Assembly: GCA_028276215.1 (NCBI GenBank)
Contig: JAPYWT010000044.1
Location: forward strand, 1-10,732
Direction of reading: 5' to 3'
Source of the DNA: Thermoflexus sp.
GTDB taxonomy: Bacteria > Chloroflexota > Anaerolineae > B4-G1 > DUEL01
DNA: 10,732 nucleotides
Positions 6,316 through 10,732 of the stretch are shown here, in pieces. The translations under genes were made by a program, and so were the position numbers. The stretch's first letter is position 1. Every line of letters starts with the position of its first letter. Below the pieces are notes generated by a model. That model had not been told where the DNA came from. It did not search any database and saw only the letters and a list, made by a program, of their open reading frames with translations.

Positions 6316-6792
6316 ATGTCTCTCCTGGAACGAGTCGCTCACCCCGACCAGACGAAGGCCTGGTACGGGGAAATCCCCATCCAGAACCGCTACACCGCTG
6401 GCATCGCCGGGGAACGGTTTTTCCGCGAAATCAAGGACCACGGTCGCTTCTGGGGCGTCCGCTGCCCCCACTGCGACCTGATTTACGTCCCACCCCGCCT
6501 CTACTGCGAGCGCTGCTTCGCCCAACTGGAAGAGTGGGTGGAGGTCCCGACGACCGGCCGGGTGCACACCTTCACCGTCGTCCACATAGACCTGGACGGC
6601 AATCCCCTGCCGGAGCCCCGCATCGTCGCCTTCATCCAACTGGACGGCACCGACGGCGGGCTGGTCCACGACCTGGGGGAGGTGGACCCGGAAGACGTCT
6701 GCATCGGGATGTGCGTGGAGGCGGTCTTCAAGGACCCTGCGGAGCGGCGGGGAAGCATCACCGACATCCGCTACTTCCGGCCGGTCGGGTAG
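6316..6792 (+). CDS. DUF35-family OB-fold/zinc-ribbon protein B (thiolase partner)
   Basis: This 158-residue protein has the same architecture as its neighbour: a helical N-terminus ('YTAGIAGERFFREIKDHGRFWGVRC'), a zinc ribbon with C50-x2-C53 and C64-x2-C67 ('CPHCDLIYVPPRLYCERC'), then an OB-fold with 'GRVHTFTVVH', 'GLVHDLGEVDPEDV' and a final 'ITDIRYFRPVG'. GAGGAGG (6305-6311) gives a strong Shine-Dalgarno 4 nt before the ATG. The two DUF35 proteins share the motif order and the 'LGEVDP..V..GM.V.AV.K.P.ER.G.ITDIRYF' tail, but they are diverged overall. Each may therefore pair with a different thiolase-like subunit. It is the last gene of the run; the 34-bp palindrome follows 18 bp after the stop. 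The family is certain; the exact role is inferred. Confidence 0.9.
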   Translation: MSLLERVAHPDQTKAWYGEIPIQNRYTAGIAGERFFREIKDHGRFWGVRCPHCDLIYVPPRLYCERCFAQLEEWVEVPTTGRVHTFTVVHIDLDGNPLPEPRIVAFIQLDGTDGGLVHDLGEVDPEDVCIGMCVEAVFKDPAERRGSITDIRYFRPVG

Positions 6793-6810
6793 GCCGATGC
6801 GCTACGGAGA

Positions 6811-6844
6811 GGGGATTTTGCGGCGAATTCGCCGCAAAATCCCC
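6811..6844. terminator. Perfect 34-bp palindrome after the thiolase/DUF35 operon (possible terminator)
   Basis: Bases 6811-6827 are the exact reverse complement of 6828-6844, with GGGGATTTTGCGG at the outer left arm and a GAATTC centre. It lies 18 bp after the last DUF35 stop and 60 bp before the next gene. As RNA it would form a very stable hairpin, suited to ending the operon transcript or protecting its 3' end. Only a weak T stretch (GTTTCATT) follows the C run, so intrinsic termination is not certain. A dimeric protein binding site or a repetitive palindrome are alternatives. Confidence 0.6.
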
Positions 6845-6904
6845 CCGTTTCATTGTGCCAGTTAATGACTACACGAAATCAACTCGCGTGAAAGGAGGCA
6901 CATC

Positions 6905-7465
6905 ATGAAAGCACCGGTCCTCGCCAGCAATTTCTGGACGACGGTCCTCTGGCTGGTCATCATCATCCTGCTCATCCTGCTCGTCCTCTACCTGGTCTGG
7001 CTGTTCACCCGCAAACGGCGGAAGGAGGAGGTCGGCCGCGCCGAAGCGGCGCCCACGCCCGCCCCGGCGCCGCCAGCGGAGGCCGTCCGGCCCGCCGCCG
7101 CCCCCGCTGAGGCTGCACCAGCACCCGCCGGGGTCGCCGCTCCCGCCGAGGCCATCGCCGCGCCTGCCGGGGCCCCCGCTCCCGCCGGGGTCGCTGCCGC
7201 GCCCGCCGAAGTCCCCCCCGACGACCTGACCCGCATAGAGGGCATCGGCCCCAAAGTGGCCAAAGTCCTGGCCTCCATCGGCATCACCACCTTCCAGGCC
7301 CTGGCCGAGGCGGACTACAGCCGGGTCAAGCAGGCGCTGGTGGACGCGGGCTGGCCCTACATGGACCCGGCCAGTTGGATGGAGCAGGCGAAACTGGCCG
7401 CCGAAGGACGTTGGGAGGAACTGGCCCTTCTCCAAGAGAGACTGAAGGGCGGTCGCCGACAGTAG
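6905..7465 (+). CDS. Membrane-anchored protein with Ala/Pro linker and C-terminal helix-hairpin-helix domain
   Basis: This 186-residue protein has one strong transmembrane helix (residues 10-34), a basic stop-transfer cluster 'RKRRK', and a long Ala/Pro/Glu-rich low-complexity linker (about 41-105). A folded C-terminal domain begins at residue 106. It opens with a helix-hairpin-helix core ('LTRIEGIGPKVAKVLASIGITTFQALAEAD') and continues with 'VKQALVDAGW.YMDPASWMEQAKLAAEGRWEEL'. This HhH type is common at the ends of bacterial membrane or ribosome-associated proteins and usually contacts nucleic acid or another HhH; no specific function is known to me. The positive cluster after the helix predicts a cytoplasmic C-terminus. 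The linker coding DNA contains duplicated blocks around 7126 and 7183 (CCCGCCGGGGTCGC). AAAGGAGG (6891-6898) fixes the ATG. The gene is separated from its neighbours by palindromes, so it may be transcribed alone. Confidence 0.8.
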   Translation: MKAPVLASNFWTTVLWLVIIILLILLVLYLVWLFTRKRRKEEVGRAEAAPTPAPAPPAEAVRPAAAPAEAAPAPAGVAAPAEAIAAPAGAPAPAGVAAAPAEVPPDDLTRIEGIGPKVAKVLASIGITTFQALAEADYSRVKQALVDAGWPYMDPASWMEQAKLAAEGRWEELALLQERLKGGRRQ

Positions 7466-7489
7466 GACAACTGCAAGCAGTTGTCCTAC
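7462..7489. repeat. 13-bp inverted repeat overlapping the stop of the HhH gene
   Basis: GTAGGACAACTGC (7462-7474) and GCAGTTGTCCTAC (7477-7489) are perfect reverse complements separated by AA. The HhH gene's TAG stop (7463-7465) lies inside the left arm. The hairpin sits between two genes with no T-run after it. It may be a dispersed extragenic palindrome, an RNA-processing site, or an attenuator-like element between the HhH and carbonic anhydrase genes. Confidence 0.75.
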
Positions 7490-7498
7490 AACAACATC

Positions 7499-7504
7499 AG
7501 GAGG
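7499..7504 (+). promoter_or_regulatory. Shine-Dalgarno deciding the start of the carbonic anhydrase gene
   Basis: AGGAGG is 9 nt before the ATG at 7514. An in-frame ATG-like start at 7481 would lie inside the right arm of the palindrome and has no Shine-Dalgarno. Confidence 0.8.
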
Positions 7505-7513
7505 CCCGCATCA

Positions 7514-8101
7514 ATGGAACGGTCCACCTTCCATGCTGAGGAGGCCCTTCAGGCCCTGCGAGAGGGGAACCGGCGCTTCGCCGCCGGTCAGGCCGTCCAT
7601 CCCCACCAGGACCCCGCGCGCCGGGAGGAGATCCTCCCCGGCCAGCACCCCTTCGCCGCCATCCTGGCCTGCTCCGATTCGCGCGTCCCCCCGGAGGTCA
7701 TCTTTGACCAGGGGCTGGGGGACCTCTTTGTTGTCCGCACGGCCGGCCATGTGGCGGATGACGTCGCGCTGGGGAGCATAGAGTACGCCGTGGAGCATCT
7801 GGGGGTGCCCCTGGTGGTCGTTCTGGGCCATACCCGCTGCGGTGCTGTGACCGCCGCCCTCCACAGCGACGAGGCCCCCGGCCATATCGCCGCCGTCGTC
7901 CAGGCCATTCTCCCCGCCGTCCAGGAAGCCCGGAGGATGCCCGGCGATCCTCTCTCCAATGCAATAGACACCCACATCCGGCAAGTCGTCGCCTACCTCC
8001 GGGCCGTCTCCCCCATCCTGGCAGAACGGGAACACGCCGGCACCCTGCGCATCGTGGGTGCCCGGTACAGCCTGGAGAACGGGGAAGTGGAGTGGATGTA
8101 G
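7514..8101 (+). CDS. Beta-class carbonic anhydrase
   Basis: This 195-residue protein matches bacterial beta-carbonic anhydrases in length and motifs. The zinc site is C53 with the catalytic dyad D55/R57 in 'ACSDSRVPPE', and H106/C109 in 'LGHTRCGAV'. Also present are 'GDLFVVRTAGH' and 'GSIEYAVEHLGVPLVVVLGH', and the C-terminus has the family's 'G..Y.LENGEVE' strand. The enzyme interconverts CO2 and bicarbonate in the cytoplasm, supplying bicarbonate to carboxylases or balancing pH. No signal peptide is seen. The N-terminal 'EEALQALREGNRRF' is the usual substrate-helix opening of this class. Nothing in the immediate surroundings names the carboxylation it might serve; the neighbours are a membrane HhH protein and, after a repeat, a deaminase. 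The start at 7514 is chosen for its Shine-Dalgarno and the typical N-terminus. Confidence 0.95.
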   Translation: MERSTFHAEEALQALREGNRRFAAGQAVHPHQDPARREEILPGQHPFAAILACSDSRVPPEVIFDQGLGDLFVVRTAGHVADDVALGSIEYAVEHLGVPLVVVLGHTRCGAVTAALHSDEAPGHIAAVVQAILPAVQEARRMPGDPLSNAIDTHIRQVVAYLRAVSPILAEREHAGTLRIVGARYSLENGEVEWM

Positions 8102-8160
8102 GCACGAAAAGCGCGAAAGACGCGAAAGGCACGAAAGGCGCGAAAGGAGCAAAAGGCACG
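8102..8160. repeat. 9-bp tandem repeats (consensus GCGCGAAAG) before the deaminase gene
   Basis: Six 9-bp units run from 8102 to 8155: GCACGAAAA, GCGCGAAAG, ACGCGAAAG, GCACGAAAG, GCGCGAAAG and GAGCAAAAG. A partial unit GCACG (8156-8160) follows. The array starts at the base after the carbonic anhydrase stop and ends at the base before the deaminase ATG. Because nine is a multiple of three, the array stays open in the deaminase frame and would encode a Lys/Ala/Gly run if translated. Confidence 0.93.
8143..8149 (+). promoter_or_regulatory. Shine-Dalgarno-like AAAGGAG inside the 9-bp array
   Basis: AAAGGAG arises where the fifth unit meets the diverged sixth unit, 11 nt before the ATG at 8161. 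It supports that start over the in-frame GTG at 8092 and suggests the repeat doubles as the ribosome binding site. Confidence 0.55.
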
Positions 8161-9516
8161 ATGCCGACTCTTCTGCTGCGAAACGCCACCCTCCTGGTCA
8201 CAATGGACGACGCCGGGCGGGAGATTCCCGACGGGGGACTCTTCGCCCGCGATGGGGTCATCCAGCAAGTCGGGCCGACGGCGGAACTCCCCGCCACCGC
8301 CGACCAGGTCATCAACGCCCAGGGCATGGTCGTCCTGCCCGGCCTGGTCAACACCCACCACCACCTCTACCAGACCCTCACCCGGGCCGTCCCGGCCGCG
8401 CAGGACGCCACCCTCTTTGAGTGGCTGAAGACCCTCTACCCCATCTGGGCCCGGCTGACTCCGGAAGCCGTCTACGTGAGCGCACTGGTGGGGCTGGCGG
8501 AACTGATGCTCTCCGGCTGCACTACCGCCTCCGACCACCTCTACATCTACCCCAACGGATGCCGGATTGACGACGAGATTCGGGCCGCGCAGGAAATCGG
8601 CATCCGCTTCCACGCCAGCCGGGGCGCGATGAGCCTGGGCGAGAGCAAGGGCGGCCTCCCGCCGGACCGGGTCGTGGAGGACGAGGACTTCATCCTGAAG
8701 GATATGCAGCGGGCCGTGGAGACGTACCACGACCCCAACCGGTACGCCATGCTCCGCATCGTCCTGGCCCCCTGCTCCCCCTTCTCCGTCACCCCCGACC
8801 TGATGCGGGAGGCGGCCGCGCTGGCCCGCGCCTATGGCGTCCACCTCCACACCCACCTGGCGGAGACCCTGGACGAGGAACAGTTCTGCCTGGAACGGTT
8901 CGGCCATCGGCCCGTCGGTTACGCCGAAAATCTGGGCTGGGTGGGGAACGACGTCTGGTATGCTCACGGGGTGCACGTGAATGGCGAGGAGATCGGCCTG
9001 CTGGCCCGCACCGGGACCGGCGTCTGCCACTGCCCCAGTTCCAACATGCGGCTGGCCTCCGGCATCGCGCCGGTCCGGGCGTACCTGGACGCGGGCGTCA
9101 AAGTGGGGCTGGGCGTGGACGGCTCCGCCAGCAACGATTCCTCCCACCTGCTGGCGGAGGCCCGTATGGCGATGCTCCTGCAGCGGGTCACAGGCAACCC
9201 GCGCGGCCTCACGGCCCGGGAGGCCCTCTGGCTGGCAACGCGCGGGGGCGCAGCCGTCCTGGGCCGGGACGACATCGGCCAACTGGCCCCCGGCTTCGCC
9301 GCCGACTCCATCGGATTCCGCCTGGACCGTCTGGACTACGCTGGCGCCCTCCACGACCCGGTGGCGGCCCTGGTCTTCTGCACCCCTCAGCGGGTGGACC
9401 TCTCCGTCATCCACGGCCGCGTCGTGGTGGAGGAGGGGCATTTGCTGACGGTGGACCTGGGCCCCGTGGTGGAACGGCACAACCGCATCGCCCGCCAGAT
9501 GATGCGCGGAGAATAA
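8161..9516 (+). CDS. Amidohydrolase-superfamily deaminase, probable 8-oxoguanine deaminase
   Basis: This 451-residue protein is a metal-dependent deaminase of the amidohydrolase superfamily (the cytosine/SAH/8-oxoguanine deaminase branch). The metal and catalytic residues are present: H66/H68 in 'NTHHHLYQ', H232 in 'HTHLAET' with the acid/base E235, H269 in 'YAHGVH', and D320 in 'GLGVDGSASND'. The stretch 'YQTLTRAVPAAQDATLFEWLKTLYPIWA' (70-97) is characteristic of enzymes annotated as 8-oxoguanine deaminase, which turn 8-oxoguanine into urate and ammonia in purine salvage or oxidative damage clean-up. Related enzymes act on hydroxy-triazines, so the substrate is likely but not proven. An N-terminal extension to GTG 8092 would be a repeat-encoded Lys/Ala/Gly tail and is rejected. 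The glycosyltransferase gene follows after 18 nt; co-transcription is likely but no shared pathway is evident. Confidence 0.83.
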   Translation: MPTLLLRNATLLVTMDDAGREIPDGGLFARDGVIQQVGPTAELPATADQVINAQGMVVLPGLVNTHHHLYQTLTRAVPAAQDATLFEWLKTLYPIWARLTPEAVYVSALVGLAELMLSGCTTASDHLYIYPNGCRIDDEIRAAQEIGIRFHASRGAMSLGESKGGLPPDRVVEDEDFILKDMQRAVETYHDPNRYAMLRIVLAPCSPFSVTPDLMREAAALARAYGVHLHTHLAETLDEEQFCLERFGHRPVGYAENLGWVGNDVWYAHGVHVNGEEIGLLARTGTGVCHCPSSNMRLASGIAPVRAYLDAGVKVGLGVDGSASNDSSHLLAEARMAMLLQRVTGNPRGLTAREALWLATRGGAAVLGRDDIGQLAPGFAADSIGFRLDRLDYAGALHDPVAALVFCTPQRVDLSVIHGRVVVEEGHLLTVDLGPVVERHNRIARQMMRGE

Positions 9517-9534
9517 CCGCAATCAGCAATCCCC

Positions 9535-10623
9535 ATGCGGGTGCTCCTGGTCTCCAAAGCGTGCATCGTCGGCATCTACCAGCGAAAACTGGAGGAAATC
9601 GCCCGCCTGGGGGTGGAACTGCGCGTCGTGGTCCCCCCGTTCTGGAAGGACGAGCGCGGCGTCCTTCCCCTGGAACGGGCCCACACCGAGGGCTACGAAC
9701 TGGTCGTAGAGCGAATGGCGCTCAACGGCCATTTTCACCTCCATTTCTACCCGCGCCTGGCCCGCCAGATTCGCGCCTTTCGGCCCGACATCGTCCACCT
9801 GGACGAAGAACCGTACAACCTGGCGACCTTTCACGGGATGATTCTGGCCCGACAGGCCGGATGCCGGACCCTGTGGTTCAGTTGGCAAAACCTGCTGCGC
9901 CGCTACCCCCCGCCCTTCTCCCTCTTTGAGCGCTACTGCCTGCGCCACGCGGACGCGGCCATCGTGGGGAGTCAGACCGCCGCGCGGGTCTGGCGGGCCA
10001 AAGGGTACACCGGCCCGCTGGCGGTCATCCCCCAGTTCGGGGTGGACCCGGACCACTTCGCCCCCCCACCCCACCGGGAGGCCGACCGGCCCTTCACCGT
10101 GGGCTTTGCCGGGCGACTGGTGGAGGAGAAAGGAGCGGACCTCCTGCTGGACGCCGTCGCGGGGATGCCGGGGGTGCGGGTGGAGATTCTGGGGAGCGGC
10201 CCCATGCGCCCCGTCCTGGAACAACAGGCCACCGCGCCATCCCTCTCCGGACGGGTGGCCTTTCTGGGGACCCTGCCATCCCCCCGCATGCCGGAATTCT
10301 ACCACCGCCTGGACGTCCTGGTCCTGCCGTCCCGTTCCCGACCGAACTGGATAGAGCAATTTGGCCGGGTACTGGTGGAGGCCATGGCCTGCGGGGTCCC
10401 CGTGGTGGGCTCCACCTGTGGGGAAATCCCGCATGTCATCGGCGACGCGGGGCTGATTTTCCCGGAGGGGGAGATGGAGGCCCTGCGGGAGTGCCTGGAG
10501 CGCCTCCGCGCCGACGCATCGCTGCGGGCAGAACTGGCCCGACGGGGCCGGGAGCGGGTCCTGGCCCACTTCACCCAGGCCCAGGTCGCCGCCCAGACGG
10601 TGGAGGTATACCGGTCCTTGTAG
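9535..10623 (+). CDS. GT4-type family glycosyltransferase (GT-B fold)
   Basis: This 362-residue protein is a retaining GT-B glycosyltransferase. The N-terminal half holds 'MRVLLVSKACIVGIYQRKLEEIARLGVELRVV' and 'RPDIVHLDEEPYN'. The C-terminal donor-binding half holds 'FTVGFAGRLVEEKGADLLLDAV', 'VEILGSGP', 'VAFLGTLPSPRMPEFYHRLDVLVLPS', and the GT4 E-x7-E motif at E274/E282 ('EQFGRVLVEAMACGVPVVGS'). Such enzymes transfer a sugar from a nucleotide-sugar donor to lipid, polysaccharide or protein acceptors, usually at the cytoplasmic face of the membrane. No membrane helix is present, so association would be peripheral. Donor and acceptor cannot be told. The ATG at 9535 begins the Rossmann strand directly; no clear Shine-Dalgarno precedes it, so it may rely on translation coupled to the deaminase gene 18 nt upstream. 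Confidence 0.92.
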   Translation: MRVLLVSKACIVGIYQRKLEEIARLGVELRVVVPPFWKDERGVLPLERAHTEGYELVVERMALNGHFHLHFYPRLARQIRAFRPDIVHLDEEPYNLATFHGMILARQAGCRTLWFSWQNLLRRYPPPFSLFERYCLRHADAAIVGSQTAARVWRAKGYTGPLAVIPQFGVDPDHFAPPPHREADRPFTVGFAGRLVEEKGADLLLDAVAGMPGVRVEILGSGPMRPVLEQQATAPSLSGRVAFLGTLPSPRMPEFYHRLDVLVLPSRSRPNWIEQFGRVLVEAMACGVPVVGSTCGEIPHVIGDAGLIFPEGEMEALRECLERLRADASLRAELARRGRERVLAHFTQAQVAAQTVEVYRSL

Positions 10624-10633
10624 TGAACGATGA

Positions 10634-10687
10634 AGCGGAGGGTTTAGGGGCAGAGGCTGGAGGCCGATGCCCCCCCCGCTTCTTTAT
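10634..10687 (+). terminator. Possible intrinsic terminator after the glycosyltransferase gene
   Basis: AGCGG(A)GGG (10634-10642) can pair with CCCCCGCT (10673-10680) with one bulged A. Inside it, GGGGCA (10647-10652) can pair with TGCCCC (10668-10673), sharing one base. The right arm is followed by TCTTTAT. The stem is GC-rich but interrupted and the T-run is weak. Confidence 0.35.
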
Positions 10688-10697
10688 AGGCCCCGCA

Positions 10698-10725
10698 TTG
10701 CCCCTATACCCAGGCGTGTTATAAT
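10698..10725 (+). promoter_or_regulatory. Sigma70-like promoter pointing out of the window
   Basis: TTGCCC (10698-10703) and a perfect TATAAT (10720-10725) are separated by 16 bp. The site lies in the AT-richer gap after the glycosyltransferase gene and should drive a gene that starts beyond the window. The -35 box matches the TTGACA consensus at four of six bases. Confidence 0.6.
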
Positions 10726-10732
10726 TATGGAT

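Noticed and set aside
8092..8160. N-terminal extension of the deaminase from GTG 8092
   Set aside because: It would begin inside the carbonic anhydrase gene and encode only the repeat-derived Lys/Ala/Gly run; the ATG at 8161 matches the family N-terminus.
7993..9522. Long open frame on the minus strand opposite the deaminase gene
   Set aside because: It is a by-product of GC-rich codon use on the + strand. Its translation is low-complexity and matches no family, while the + strand has a complete deaminase with its metal ligands.

Overview
This 10.7 kb window is a high-GC bacterial segment with every recognised gene on the + strand. The most likely source is a Chloroflexota (Anaerolineae-like) genome. 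That is inference from the overall style: a LuxR-type HTH/Kelch fusion, a membrane-anchored helix-hairpin-helix protein with an Ala/Pro linker, SCP-x-type thiolases paired with DUF35 proteins, and intergenic gaps filled with 7-9 bp tandem repeats and short palindromes. No rRNA, tRNA, CRISPR array or transposase gene was seen.

Layout. (1) 2-1197: the C-terminal part of an EamA/DMT transporter, then a PIN-domain protein and a small 69-residue protein that overlaps it by 10 bp. This pair is less GC-rich than its surroundings and resembles a toxin-antitoxin type module. (2) 1206-1282: eleven tandem heptamers ending exactly at the start codon of a LuxR-HTH / transmembrane / six-bladed Kelch propeller protein (1283-2638). 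(3) 2639-2797: palindromic repeats and an 8-bp tandem repeat. (4) 2798-6792: a tight six-gene run of thiolase-like A, small antitoxin-like protein, VapC-type PIN toxin, thiolase-like B, DUF35 A and DUF35 B. It is closed by a perfect 34-bp palindrome. (5) 6905-8101: a membrane-anchored helix-hairpin-helix protein and a beta-class carbonic anhydrase, separated by a 13-bp-arm palindrome. (6) 8102-8160: 9-bp tandem repeats, then a metal-dependent deaminase resembling 8-oxoguanine deaminase, then a GT4-type glycosyltransferase. The window ends in a possible terminator and a sigma70-like promoter pointing out of the window.

The most interesting system is the 2798-6792 operon. It holds two different thiolase-fold proteins, both with Gly where thiolases have the nucleophilic Cys, and two different DUF35 zinc-ribbon/OB-fold partners. 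Known thiolase-DUF35 complexes include the archaeal acetoacetyl-CoA thiolase/HMG-CoA synthase complex, BbsAB, and the steroid side-chain aldolase Ltp2-ChsH2. The lack of the Cys argues against ordinary thiolysis and fits a hetero-oligomeric acyl-CoA C-C lyase (retro-aldolase-like) or another repurposed activity. The substrate cannot be read from the sequence. A lower-GC toxin-antitoxin-like pair sits between the two thiolase-like genes.
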